Positions 52,874 to 61,328 of a stretch of 64,000 nt of DNA are shown here, one piece after another; position 1 is the stretch's first letter; each line of letters starts with the position of its first letter. A program made the position numbers and the translations under genes. Source of the DNA: Pseudomonadota bacterium (GTDB lineage: Bacteria; Pseudomonadota; Alphaproteobacteria; Rhizobiales; Rhizobiaceae); assembly GCA_023399465.1 (NCBI GenBank), contig JAEWPB010000008.1, positions 1 through 64,000 on the forward strand, written 5' to 3'. The notes beneath the pieces were generated by a model. The model worked only from the letters and a program-made list of their open reading frames with translations. It did not search any database and was not told the origin of the DNA.

Positions 52874-53523
52874 AGTTAGCTCGCTTCCGGTTGCTCGCGA
52901 TCATCGCCGTATTCATCAGCTTCGCCACCGCCGCGGATGCGCACCGCCTCAAGCTGTTCGCCACCGTCGAAGATGGAACCGTCCATGGCTACGGATTTTT
53001 CATCGGCGGCGGACGCCCGAGCGAAGCACAACTCGTCATTCGCAACGGCCAGGGCATCGAGCTCTTTCGTGGGACGGCAGGTGCCGATGGCAGCTTCAAG
53101 TTCAAACCGGCGACGCCAACGGATCTCGTCCTGACCATCGATGCCGGCGACGGGCATGTGGCCGAGACGCGGATAGCGGCAAGTCGCTTCCCGGACTATG
53201 GCGCACTCGGTGCGGTCGGTGCTGCAAAGGCCGCGGATGAAAGGACCGAAGAGCCCCGGGCAACCGGTTCCCCTCAACCTGTTCCGGATACCGCCCAATC
53301 GACCCGGGAGCTTGCCGTGATGATTGACCGGAGCGTCGATCGCGCCGTCTCGCGTCAACTCGCGCCATTGCTCGAGGCCTATGCAGAGGCGGATGGACGG
53401 GCGCGCTTCTCCGACGTGGTGAGCGGCATCGCGGTGATCATCGGCCTCGCCGGACTGATGCTCTGGGCCCGTTCCCGCAACCGGACCCGGACCGCGCCTC
53501 CCGGCAGGCGGCATGAGCCATGA
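52870..53523 (+). CDS. nikL: Nickel transporter auxiliary component
   Basis: This 217-residue protein has a cleavable signal peptide (LLAIIAVFISFATAADA). A periplasmic beta domain begins HRLKLFATVEDGTVHGYGF, and an Ala/Pro-rich linker follows. A C-terminal membrane helix near residue 185 (VVSGIAVIIGLAGLMLWA) anchors it. This layout is that of NikL, which supports NikM in Ni uptake. Four-base overlaps link it to nikM and nikQ. Confidence 0.88.
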   Translation: MKLARFRLLAIIAVFISFATAADAHRLKLFATVEDGTVHGYGFFIGGGRPSEAQLVIRNGQGIELFRGTAGADGSFKFKPATPTDLVLTIDAGDGHVAETRIAASRFPDYGALGAVGAAKAADERTEEPRATGSPQPVPDTAQSTRELAVMIDRSVDRAVSRQLAPLLEAYAEADGRARFSDVVSGIAVIIGLAGLMLWARSRNRTRTAPPGRRHEP

Positions 53524-54287
53524 CGCCGCGCCGCGACCTGTCCAACGAAACCATAGCACCGGACAATCCGATCGATCACCTGCACCCCAAGACACGCCTG
53601 ATCGCCACGGTTGCAATTCTCGTCTTCGCCACCGCCGTTCACAATCCGGCCGTCCTGGTCCTCTCGATGGCGGCGGCCGCCTTCCTTGTCTGGCTGGCGA
53701 AGTCGTCATGGCGCGAACTGCGCCATCGCCTCCTTCATGTCGAAGGTTTCATGGTCGTGCTTCTCATCCTGCTTCCGTTCACCGTACCGGGCACACCGCT
53801 CTTCACCATCGGCCCGGTGGCCGCCACCGCGGAGGGCCTTGGCCGCGCCATAAGGGCGGCGGTCAAGGTCAACATCTGCGCGCTGACGATATTTGCCCTG
53901 CTCGGATCGCTTGACCCGGTGCGGATCGGCCAGGCCGCCGAGGCGCTCGGCGTGTCACCCAAGTTCGTCAAACTGTTCCTGGTCACCGTGCGTTACGTGT
54001 CGGTCTTCCGCGCGGAAACCAACCGCCTGACTGACGCCATGCGCGTGCGCGGGTTCCGTCCGGGGTCCAACCTTCACACCTGGCGCACCTTCGGCAATCT
54101 GGCCGGTACGATGGTCGTGCGTTCGATCGAGCGCGCAAAGCGGGTCGATGAGGCGATGCGCTGCCGCGGATATTCGGGAGCCATGCCAACAGCCCCCGCC
54201 GGCGCCCTCAAGCCATATGACGCAGCATTCGCTTCCGTCTTGCTTTGCGCCATGTTCGGCCTGCTGGTCATGGAGTATGCCGCATGA
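53520..54287 (+). CDS. nikQ: ECF transporter T component (NikQ/CbiQ)
   Basis: This 255-residue transmembrane coupling protein has about five helices. The cytoplasmic signatures are AEALGVSPKFVKLFLVTVRY and MRVRGFRPGSN, with a second Arg-Gly motif MRCRGYSGAM near residue 213 that contacts the ATPase. The start ATG overlaps nikL and the stop overlaps nikO. It transmits ATP hydrolysis to the NikM/NikL substrate unit. Confidence 0.92.
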   Translation: MTPRRDLSNETIAPDNPIDHLHPKTRLIATVAILVFATAVHNPAVLVLSMAAAAFLVWLAKSSWRELRHRLLHVEGFMVVLLILLPFTVPGTPLFTIGPVAATAEGLGRAIRAAVKVNICALTIFALLGSLDPVRIGQAAEALGVSPKFVKLFLVTVRYVSVFRAETNRLTDAMRVRGFRPGSNLHTWRTFGNLAGTMVVRSIERAKRVDEAMRCRGYSGAMPTAPAGALKPYDAAFASVLLCAMFGLLVMEYAA

Positions 54288-55003
54288 CGCCCCTTCTCAG
54301 CCTTGAGCAGATCAGCGTTTCCAGGAACGGCCGCAAGATTCTCGACGGGCTGTCGCTCTCGCTTGACCACGGCGAGCGGCTGGCGCTGATCGGCGACAAC
54401 GGTGTCGGAAAAACGACGCTCCTGCGCGTCATCGTCGGCCTTGAGCCCGCATCGGGCGAGATCACCGCCTTCGGCATGCGCTGCGGTGACGAGAACGATT
54501 TTCACAAGGTGCGCACCAAGGCCGCCTACCTCTTCCAGGATCCCGACGACCAGCTCTTCTGCCCGACGGTGATCGACGATGTCGCCTTCGGGCCGCTCAA
54601 TCTCGGAATGCGCCGGCAGGATGCCCTAAGTCTTGCGCGGACCCTGCTCAATGATCTGCATCTCGGTCATCTCGCCGATCGCATCACCCATCATCTTTCG
54701 GGCGGGGAGAAGCGTCTCGTGTCGCTGGCTGCCGTCCTGGCCATGCGGCCGCGGATCCTGCTGCTCGACGAGCCCACCAATGCGCTGGATGAAACGCATC
54801 TCGAGAGGATGCTAGCCATCCTGTCGCAACAGGCGATTGCCATGATCATCGTTTCCCATGACTGGGAAATTCTCGAGAGGCTCACCGACCGTGCCGTGGT
54901 CCTGCGCAACGGGCGCCTGCTCCCGGCGATGCTGCACCGCCATTCGCGATGGAGCGAACAGGTCCATCTCCACTGCCTGGATGCCGGTCAGGATGGCGCC
55001 TGA
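54284..55003 (+). CDS. nikO: ECF transporter ATPase (NikO/CbiO)
   Basis: This 239-residue ATPase has Walker A GDNGVGKTT near residue 39, the CbiO-type Q-loop FQDPDDQLFCPTV, signature LSGGEKRLVSLAAVL and Walker B LLLLDEPTNALD. A short His-containing tail (MLHRHSRWSEQVHLHC) ends it. ATG 54284 overlaps the nikQ stop. It is the last gene of the urease-nickel operon and converges with the fluoride-channel genes 20 bases further on. Confidence 0.93.
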   Translation: MTPLLSLEQISVSRNGRKILDGLSLSLDHGERLALIGDNGVGKTTLLRVIVGLEPASGEITAFGMRCGDENDFHKVRTKAAYLFQDPDDQLFCPTVIDDVAFGPLNLGMRRQDALSLARTLLNDLHLGHLADRITHHLSGGEKRLVSLAAVLAMRPRILLLDEPTNALDETHLERMLAILSQQAIAMIIVSHDWEILERLTDRAVVLRNGRLLPAMLHRHSRWSEQVHLHCLDAGQDGA

Positions 55004-55023
55004 CCGCGCGCTGTCTCATCCGC

Positions 55024-55836
55024 TCACTCCCCGGCAGCATATTTCGCCAGCGCGGTACTAACGTCCGTCAATGCCTTGACGGCATCCCCGCTCGCTGTCG
55101 TGAGATGGTGGCGCTCCGCAAGCCAACCCGGATCATTGAGGGTCAGCCAGACCTTGCCGTGTGCATCCTCCCAGATCAGTGCCTTGCTGGGAAGGTCGAC
55201 GCCGACGGTCTGGTGATCCTGCATCAGGGGAGTGCCACTCTTAGGATTGCCGAAGACGATCAGTTCCGTGGGGCGCAGGTCCAGGCCGGCTTGATGCGCT
55301 CCCCCGGCGTGATCGACGCGGGAGAAGACCTGCATGCCCTGGGATTGCGCCCTTTCGGCCAGCCGTTTTGCGGTGTCGGCGACGGAATGGCGGCTCTCGA
55401 TTGTCAGCAGACCGCTTTCCACTGCTCTCGCCAGACCGGGATGCCGCTTCAGCGCCGGCGCCCAGGCCTCCCCGAGCTTCAGTCCGCAAAGGACCGCGGC
55501 ATAGCCCACCACGATGCTGACGACGACATAGGCTACCGCAACCATCGCGCCGACTGGCGGCTGCTGCATCAGCACCGCCGAGCCATAGGCAAAGCTCGAG
55601 AACGTGGACATGCCGCCCATGACGCCCGTTCCGACATGGGTATTGACGTCGCTGGAGTGGATCTTCCCGTTATAGAGAGCGGTGACGAGGCCGAGCAGGA
55701 AGGATGCCACGACGTTGGCGACCAGGATGTCCATCGGGAATCCGTCCGCCAGCGGCGGCACCATCAGCATGATGAATTCACGCACCATTGCCCCGACTGC
55801 GCCGCCAATGAAGACCAGGATGACGATGTCGATCAT
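55024..55836 (-). CDS. CrcB fluoride-channel domain fused to DUF302 domain
   Basis: This 270-residue protein has an N-terminal Fluc/CrcB channel of four helices (about 1-118). It includes GGAVGAMVREFIM, MDILVANVVASFLLG and the TGVMGGMSTFSSFAYG break near residue 75. A soluble DUF302 domain (about 135-265) follows, with LTIESRHSVADTAKRL, VFSRVDHAGGAHQAG, LIVFGNPKSGTPLMQ and DLPSKALIWEDAHG. GGAGG precedes ATG 55836. It is coupled to a second CrcB gene, so a two-chain channel is likely. The fused DUF302 is unusual and its role is unknown. Confidence 0.85.
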   Translation of the reverse strand: MIDIVILVFIGGAVGAMVREFIMLMVPPLADGFPMDILVANVVASFLLGLVTALYNGKIHSSDVNTHVGTGVMGGMSTFSSFAYGSAVLMQQPPVGAMVAVAYVVVSIVVGYAAVLCGLKLGEAWAPALKRHPGLARAVESGLLTIESRHSVADTAKRLAERAQSQGMQVFSRVDHAGGAHQAGLDLRPTELIVFGNPKSGTPLMQDHQTVGVDLPSKALIWEDAHGKVWLTLNDPGWLAERHHLTTASGDAVKALTDVSTALAKYAAGE

Positions 55837-55849
55837 GACCGGTCCTCCC

Positions 55850-56239
55850 TCATCCCTGCATGCGGGCCAAAAAAGCCCCGAGCCAGGCGGCGAACAGGCC
55901 GACGACCACCGACAGGACGAGATAGCCAACAGCCAGCGGCCCCTGTCCGCGGCGCGCGAGCTTGGCGGCGTCGAGTTGCATGCTGCTGAAGGTCGTATAG
56001 CCGCCGAGGACGCCGGTGAGAACGCCGGAATTCAGCGCGGTGCCGTAGCGGTCACGCCAGTCGACGCCGAACAACACGGAAAGATAACCGATGATGAAGG
56101 CGCCGGTGATGTTGATCAGGAATGTCCCGAGCGGAAACGGACCGTGGTAGCGCTCGCCGACGAGCCGCCCGATCCACCATCGCGCCAATGATCCGACACC
56201 GCCACCCAAACCGACCCACATGACATCCAAAGGCGTCAT
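55850..56239 (-). CDS. crcB: Fluoride channel subunit CrcB
   Basis: This 129-residue Fluc-type protein exports toxic fluoride. It has WVGLGGGVGSLARWWIG, FPLGTFLINITGAFIIG with the pore asparagine, and the phenylalanine-box region SGVLTGVLGGYTTFSSM. Four hydrophobic segments are present. It is separated from the fused CrcB-DUF302 gene by 13 bases, and the pair may form a heterodimer as in two-gene Fluc systems. I looked for a crcB riboswitch upstream and saw none. Confidence 0.9.
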   Translation of the reverse strand: MTPLDVMWVGLGGGVGSLARWWIGRLVGERYHGPFPLGTFLINITGAFIIGYLSVLFGVDWRDRYGTALNSGVLTGVLGGYTTFSSMQLDAAKLARRGQGPLAVGYLVLSVVVGLFAAWLGAFLARMQG

Positions 56240-56346
56240 CTCTGCACCTCCCGATCCGCGTTCGCGTGCCGCGGAAAGGGAAGTAGGTCACGCTCGCGGT
56301 GTTGCAACCCCTCGTCTACGCACCTTTGACGCGCCGCGCAGCTCTG

Positions 56347-57177
56347 CTAGCCCTCGACAAGCACCCGCGTCAGTGCATGCTTCGGATCGGCAAGGCCATC
56401 AATGACGTTGAAGTGGTGGCGGTCGGGTTCGACGACCGCCCTCGTCTTCGCTCCGAGCCCCGTCCAGATATTGGCCAGCAGTACGTTCTGGCGCAGGAAC
56501 TCCGCCCGCTCGCCGCCACCGACCCAGCAGGTGATGCGGGCGTTCTCCATCGGCAGGAGCAGCGCCGGGCTTTCCGAGAGCGCCTCGGCCTCGTCGATGC
56601 CGAGCCTGTCGTTCATTGCGGTCCGCATGAGCGGACGCAGGTCGTGCAGCCCCGAAATCGACACCACATTGCGGATGCGCTGTCGCACTGCCGGGCTGAG
56701 CGGCGACGTGGCCGCGACCATGCGCGACACCAGGTGACCGCCGGCCGAATGTCCGGTCAACATCACCGGACCGTCGACCAGCGTCGCCGCCGTCTCGATG
56801 GCCGCGCCGATTTCCCGCACGATGTCCGAAATCCTCACTTCGGGGCAAAGCGTATAGGACGGCATGGCAACGGCGTAACCATGCGCCACGGCGCCGGCAG
56901 CCAGATGCGACCAGAAGCTCTTGTCGAGAGCCAGCCAGTAACCGCCATGGACGAATACCACCAGGCCTTTGGCCGGCGTTGCGGGCAGGAAAAGATCGAG
57001 CCGGTTGCGCGGCTTGTCACCATAGGCGATGTCCAGCCTTGCCCGGTCTTCGGCGAGCATCGCATCGCGATAGGCCTGAGCCGGTCCGACCCATGCCTGC
57101 GGCCAGCGGTCGCCACCGGGGATATTGGCGCCGTTGGTATAGGCGTTGTCCCAATCGAGAATTTGTCTTTCCAGCAC
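56347..57177 (-). CDS. Alpha/beta hydrolase, kynurenine-formamidase-like
   Basis: This hydrolase of about 276 residues has the oxyanion motif HGGYWLALDKS near residue 77 and the nucleophile GHSAGGH near 143. The catalytic histidine is likely in PDRHHFNVIDGL near the C-terminus. Such proteins hydrolyse N-formylkynurenine to kynurenine. The GTG at 57177 has GGGGGA six bases upstream and is preferred over an earlier ATG. It is divergent from the CoA ligase and tryptophan dioxygenase genes, which supports the assignment. Other esterase activities are possible. Confidence 0.75.
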   Translation of the reverse strand: MLERQILDWDNAYTNGANIPGGDRWPQAWVGPAQAYRDAMLAEDRARLDIAYGDKPRNRLDLFLPATPAKGLVVFVHGGYWLALDKSFWSHLAAGAVAHGYAVAMPSYTLCPEVRISDIVREIGAAIETAATLVDGPVMLTGHSAGGHLVSRMVAATSPLSPAVRQRIRNVVSISGLHDLRPLMRTAMNDRLGIDEAEALSESPALLLPMENARITCWVGGGERAEFLRQNVLLANIWTGLGAKTRAVVEPDRHHFNVIDGLADPKHALTRVLVEG

Positions 57178-57573
57178 GGTCAGTCCCCCGAAACTAATCC
57201 CTTTACATGTCGACAGAAAGCGAGACGAGCTGACCAAAGTCAATCTTCCAGTCGAGAAATTTTATACTTGAAATATTTTTCGACGCGAGTCATCGTTGGC
57301 ATGCTCGGTCGTGAACGGGAGGTCTCGCCGGGCCAACAATCCGCTTCGCGTGATGGCCGCCCTTGCGCTGCCCGTCGCGTCGACCGCAAACAAAATGCAC
57401 ATCGAAATAACCAGTTCACCGCTCGGATATGCCGTGTCTCGACGCGGTTTCTGCGGTCGTTGCCACTTTGCAACCGGCCTGTGCGAACTGTTCCGCGCGA
57501 ACTGGAGAACAAGGGGAATGCCTCAACGACGTTCAAGTCGGACCGGGGCCTGGAAAACTGGGAAACGCTATCA
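57178..57573. promoter_or_regulatory. Divergent promoter region of tryptophan catabolic genes
   Basis: This 396-base interval holds no gene I accept. Near 57240-57290 it becomes sharply AT-rich and contains an imperfect inverted repeat. The remaining part, nearer the ligase gene, is GC-rich and without obvious features, so a long leader for the ligase transcript is likely. A short opposite-strand frame here lacks recognisable domains or a ribosome-binding site. Confidence 0.5.
57252..57283. promoter_or_regulatory. Inverted repeat, candidate operator for kynurenine/anthranilate genes
   Basis: The arms TCGAGAAATTT (57252-57262) and ATATTTTTCGA (57273-57283) match at 9 of 11 positions across a 10-base spacer containing TATACTTG. 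It lies between divergent catabolic genes in an AT-rich island. A MarR-, GntR- or Lrp-type regulator encoded elsewhere could bind here; no regulator is adjacent. Confidence 0.45.
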
Positions 57574-59199
57574 ATGCTGGGACCGACAGCGCACATCGAC
57601 ACGTTCACTCGCGACAACCTTCCTCCGCAGGACCAGTGGCCGCAGTTGCTGCTCGACGGGTTCGACTACCCGGAATACCTCAACGCCGCGGTCGAACTGA
57701 CCGACCGCCTCGTCGAGAAGGGCCTCGGCGATCGGGTCGCGCTGATCGGCAACGGCAGGCGCCGCACCTACAAGGAACTGTCCGACTGGACCAACCGGCT
57801 CGCCAATGTGCTGGTGGAAAATTACGGCCTGAAGCCGGGCAACCGGGTGCTGATCCGTTCGGCCAACAATCCGGCGATGGTGGCCTGCTGGCTCGCCGCC
57901 ACGAAAGCCGGCGCCGTCGTCGTCAACACCATGCCGATGCTGCGCGCCGGCGAACTCGCCAAGATCGTCGACAAGGCCGAAATCACCATTGCGCTCTGCG
58001 ACACCCGTCTGATGGACGAGATGATCGCCTGCGCCAAGGACAGCGCCTTCCTGACACAGGTCATCGGCTTCGATGGAACCGCCAATCACGATGCCGAACT
58101 CGACCGGGCGGCCCTCGACAAGCCGGTGACGTTCAGCGCGGTACGCACCGGCCGCGACGATGTCGCGCTTCTCGGCTTCACTTCCGGCACGACAGGGGTT
58201 CCCAAGGCGACGATGCATTTCCATCGCGACCTTCTGATCATCGCCGATGCCTACGCCAAAGAGGTTCTCGCCGTCACCCCGGATGACATCTTTGTCGGTT
58301 CACCGCCGCTCGCCTTCACCTTCGGCCTCGGCGGGCTTGCAATCTTCCCCTTGCGCTTCGGCGCTGCTGCAACGCTTCTGGAGCAGGCGACCCCGCCGAA
58401 CATGATCCAGATCATCGAGACCTACAAGGCGACCATTTCCTTCACCGCCCCGACCGCCTATCGGGCGATGATGAAGGCTATGGACGAAGGCGCCGATCTT
58501 TCGTCGCTGCGCGTTGCGGTTTCCGCCGGCGAGACCCTGCCCGCTCCAGTCTTCGAGGAGTGGAGCGAAAAGACCGGCAAGCCGATCCTCGACGGCATCG
58601 GCGCCACCGAGATGCTGCACATCTTCATTTCCAACCGCTTCGAAGACCGCAAGGCCGCTTCCACCGGCAAGCCCGTCAGCGGCTATGAAGCCCGGATCGT
58701 CGACGCCGACATGCAGGAAGTGCCGCGCGGCACCGTCGGCCGCCTCGCCGTTCGCGGACCCACCGGGTGCCGCTACATGTCCGATCCCCGCCAGCAGGAA
58801 TATGTCCGCAACGGCTGGAACCTGACCGGCGATGCCTTCTTCCAGGACGAGGACGGGTTTTTCCATTTCGCCGCCCGTTCGGATGATATGATCATCAGCG
58901 CAGGCTACAATATCGCCGGGCCCGAGGTCGAAGCCGCCCTGCTGTCGCATCCTGATGTCGCCGAGTGCGCCGTGATTGGTGCCGCCGATGGCGAGCGCGG
59001 CCAGATCGTCGAGGCCCATGTGGTGCTGGCCGACGGCGTGGCCGCCGATGCCGCGACGGTCAAGCGCCTGCAGGATCACGTCAAGGCAGTGATAGCACCG
59101 TACAAGTATCCGCGTTCGGTGAAGTTCATAGACGCCTTGCCGAAGACCCAGACCGGCAAGATCCAGCGCTTCCGCCTACGCACGGAGAACGTCAATTGA
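57574..59199 (+). CDS. Aromatic-acid CoA ligase (2-aminobenzoate/benzoate-type)
   Basis: This 541-residue adenylate-forming enzyme activates an aromatic carboxylate to its CoA thioester. The AMP-binding motif GFTSGTTGVPKATMHFHRD is near residue 198. SPPLAFTFGLGGL, DGIGATEMLHIFISN near 345 and the C-terminal YKYPRSVKFIDALPKTQTGK with the catalytic lysine are typical of benzoate/2-aminobenzoate ligases. ATG 57574 is chosen although the frame stays open far upstream. Its stop overlaps the tryptophan dioxygenase start, so anthranilate derived from kynurenine is the likely substrate. Confidence 0.85.
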   Translation: MLGPTAHIDTFTRDNLPPQDQWPQLLLDGFDYPEYLNAAVELTDRLVEKGLGDRVALIGNGRRRTYKELSDWTNRLANVLVENYGLKPGNRVLIRSANNPAMVACWLAATKAGAVVVNTMPMLRAGELAKIVDKAEITIALCDTRLMDEMIACAKDSAFLTQVIGFDGTANHDAELDRAALDKPVTFSAVRTGRDDVALLGFTSGTTGVPKATMHFHRDLLIIADAYAKEVLAVTPDDIFVGSPPLAFTFGLGGLAIFPLRFGAAATLLEQATPPNMIQIIETYKATISFTAPTAYRAMMKAMDEGADLSSLRVAVSAGETLPAPVFEEWSEKTGKPILDGIGATEMLHIFISNRFEDRKAASTGKPVSGYEARIVDADMQEVPRGTVGRLAVRGPTGCRYMSDPRQQEYVRNGWNLTGDAFFQDEDGFFHFAARSDDMIISAGYNIAGPEVEAALLSHPDVAECAVIGAADGERGQIVEAHVVLADGVAADAATVKRLQDHVKAVIAPYKYPRSVKFIDALPKTQTGKIQRFRLRTENVN

Positions 59200-60032
59200 G
59201 CAAGACCTACGATCCGGCGACCGAGGGGGCGGAGATGTCGTTCAAGGACCGCATGTCCTACAGCGACTATCTGCACCTGGAAAAGGTCCTGGATGCCCAG
59301 GAACCGCTTTCGACGGCCCACGACGAGATGCTGTTCATCATCCAGCACCAGACCTCGGAACTGTGGATGAAGCTCGCGCTGCACGAAATCGGGTCGGCAA
59401 TCCGCTCGATCCGCGCCGACCGGCTGCAGCCGAGCTTCAAGATGCTGACCCGCGTTTCGCGCATCTTCGAGCAGTTGAACAGCGCCTGGGACGTGCTGAG
59501 AACGATGACGCCCAGCGAATACACCGAGTTTCGCAATTCGCTCGGCCAGTCGTCCGGTTTCCAGTCGTGGCAGTACCGCGCGATCGAGTTCATGGCCGGC
59601 AACCGCAACCTCGCCATGCTCCGCCCGCATGAACACGACCCGGCGCTGACCGCAAGGCTCGAGGCGATTCTCGCCGAACCGTCGCTCTATGACGAGGCGA
59701 TCCTGCTGCTCGGCCGCAACGGCTTCGACATCGGTCCGGATGCCCTCCGCACCGACTGGCGCGAAACCCGATCCGAAAGCGAGGAAGTGCTGCTCGCATG
59801 GCAGGCCGTCTATCGCGACCCGCAGCGCTACTGGATGCTCTACGAACTGGCGGAGAAGCTGGTCGACTTCGAGGATTACTTCCGGCGCTGGCGCTTCAAC
59901 CACGTCACCACGGTCGAACGGATCATCGGCATGAAGCGCGGCACCGGTGGAACATCGGGGGCATCCTACCTGAAAAAGATGCTGGAGGTTGAACTCTTCC
60001 CCGAACTCTGGAAAGTTCGGACCCGACTCTAG
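59196..60032 (+). CDS. kynA: Tryptophan 2,3-dioxygenase
   Basis: This 278-residue haem enzyme opens the indole ring of L-tryptophan to give N-formylkynurenine. Family segments are MSYSDYLHLEKVLDAQEPLS, FIIQHQTSELWMKLALHE, SGFQSWQYRAIEFMAGN, and the haem-ligand region WRFNHVTTVERIIG followed by KRGTGGTSGASYLKK. TTG at 59196 overlaps the ligase stop (TTGA), has GGAG upstream and gives the standard length. It works with the divergent formamidase; kynureninase is not in the window. Confidence 0.94.
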   Translation: MSKTYDPATEGAEMSFKDRMSYSDYLHLEKVLDAQEPLSTAHDEMLFIIQHQTSELWMKLALHEIGSAIRSIRADRLQPSFKMLTRVSRIFEQLNSAWDVLRTMTPSEYTEFRNSLGQSSGFQSWQYRAIEFMAGNRNLAMLRPHEHDPALTARLEAILAEPSLYDEAILLLGRNGFDIGPDALRTDWRETRSESEEVLLAWQAVYRDPQRYWMLYELAEKLVDFEDYFRRWRFNHVTTVERIIGMKRGTGGTSGASYLKKMLEVELFPELWKVRTRL

Positions 60033-60067
60033 CCGAATAATCACTGAAAATTCAGAGGGAGAACAGA

Positions 60068-61204
60068 ATGAAGAAAATTCTTGCAACCAGCTCGTTCGCA
60101 CTTTCGCTGGCGGTATCGGGCCTCGCCCTTGCCGAACCGGTCAAGATCGGTGTCATTACCACGCTTTCGGGCGGCGGCGCCGGCCTCGGCATCGACACCC
60201 GCGACGCGATTGCGCTTGCGGTAAAGAAGTCGGGCAACACCGACGTCGAACTCGTGATCGAAGACGATGCCCAGAAGCCGGAAATCGCCGTCCAGCTCGC
60301 CGAAAAGATGTTGCAGAGCGACAAGGTCGACCTGCTGACCGGCATCATCTGGTCCAACCTCGCCATGGCGGTCGTGCCCAATACCGTCGCGCAGGATGTG
60401 TTCTACCTCTCGCCGAACGCCGGCCCGTCAGCGCTAGCCGGTGCGAACTGCAACCCGAACTACTTCAACGTCGCCTACCAGAACGACAACTTCCACGAAG
60501 CGATGGGGCAATACGCCAACCAAGACTACAAGAAGGTCTTCATCCTCGCTCCCAACTATCCGGCGGGCAAGGATTCGCTGACCGGCTTCAAGCGTTTCTA
60601 CAAGGGTGGACTTACGGGTGAAGTCTATACCCAGGTGGGCCAGACCGACTACGCCGCCGAAATCGCCCAGATCCGCAATTCCGGCGCCGATGCCGTGTTC
60701 TTCTTCCTGCCGGGCGGCATGGGCATCTCGTTCATGAAGCAGTACGCCCAGTCCGGCGTGACCATCCCGGTCATGGGTCCGGGCTTCTCCTTCGACCAGG
60801 ACGTGCTCGGCGCGATCGGCGACGCCGCACTCGGCGTGAAGAACTCGGCCACTTGGTCCAAGGACCTCGACAACGAAGCCAACAAGCAGTTCGTCGAAGC
60901 CTTCAAGGCCGAATACAACCGCCTGCCGTCGATCTATGCAGCACAGGGCTGGGATACCGCCAACCTGATCCTCGCCGCGCTTTCCAAGGCGAGCGTCAAG
61001 GACAAGGACGCGTTCCGCGCCGCCCTCAAGGCTGCGGATTTCAAGTCCGTGCGCGGTAGCTTCACCTTCAACAACAACAACCACCCGATCCAGAACGTCT
61101 ACGTGCGCGAAGTGGTGAAGGAAGGCGACGTGCTGACCAACAAGATCGTCGCGACTGCCTTCGAAGCTCACAAGGACGCTTACGCCGAGCAGTGCAAGAT
61201 GTAA
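60068..61204 (+). CDS. HAAT-type ABC substrate-binding protein (tryptophan/anthranilate region)
   Basis: This 378-residue periplasmic protein has a signal peptide (ILATSSFALSLAVSGLALA). The type-I binding fold shows KIGVITTLSGGGAGLGIDTR, LVIEDDAQKPEIAVQLAEKM and SPNAGPSALAGANCNPNYFN. GAGGGAGAAC precedes the ATG, 35 bases after the dioxygenase gene. Context suggests uptake of tryptophan, kynurenine or an aromatic acid rather than leucine. A hairpin follows before the permease genes. Confidence 0.9.
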   Translation: MKKILATSSFALSLAVSGLALAEPVKIGVITTLSGGGAGLGIDTRDAIALAVKKSGNTDVELVIEDDAQKPEIAVQLAEKMLQSDKVDLLTGIIWSNLAMAVVPNTVAQDVFYLSPNAGPSALAGANCNPNYFNVAYQNDNFHEAMGQYANQDYKKVFILAPNYPAGKDSLTGFKRFYKGGLTGEVYTQVGQTDYAAEIAQIRNSGADAVFFFLPGGMGISFMKQYAQSGVTIPVMGPGFSFDQDVLGAIGDAALGVKNSATWSKDLDNEANKQFVEAFKAEYNRLPSIYAAQGWDTANLILAALSKASVKDKDAFRAALKAADFKSVRGSFTFNNNNHPIQNVYVREVVKEGDVLTNKIVATAFEAHKDAYAEQCKM

Positions 61205-61225
61205 GCATCCGGCGCTTCCCGTTCA

Positions 61226-61259
61226 GCCGACGTGCCCTGAAGATCACCGGCACGTCGGC
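61226..61259 (+). terminator. Perfect 11-base hairpin between binding-protein and permease genes
   Basis: GCCGACGTGCC and GGCACGTCGGC form a perfect stem with a 12-base loop, 21 bases after the binding-protein stop. There is no U-tract. As in the first importer cluster, it probably raises the level of binding protein relative to membrane components by partial termination or RNA protection. Confidence 0.55.
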
Positions 61260-61328
61260 GGTTCGGAACATGCTACACCCGGCTACACCTTTCCTTAGAG
61301 CTATTGAACCAAAGTCCGGATCGTCCAC

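Noticed and set aside
56240..56346. Possible fluoride riboswitch before crcB
   Set aside because: I could not find the conserved crcB-motif helices or loop sequences in the short leader.
56299..57573. In-frame upstream extension of the CoA ligase by more than 400 codons
   Set aside because: It would run antisense to the formamidase gene and resembles no ligase N-terminus; ATG 57574 gives the normal length.
57240..57617. 125-codon minus-strand frame in the tryptophan divergent region
   Set aside because: No ribosome-binding site, no domain, and it overlaps the ligase start and the candidate operator.
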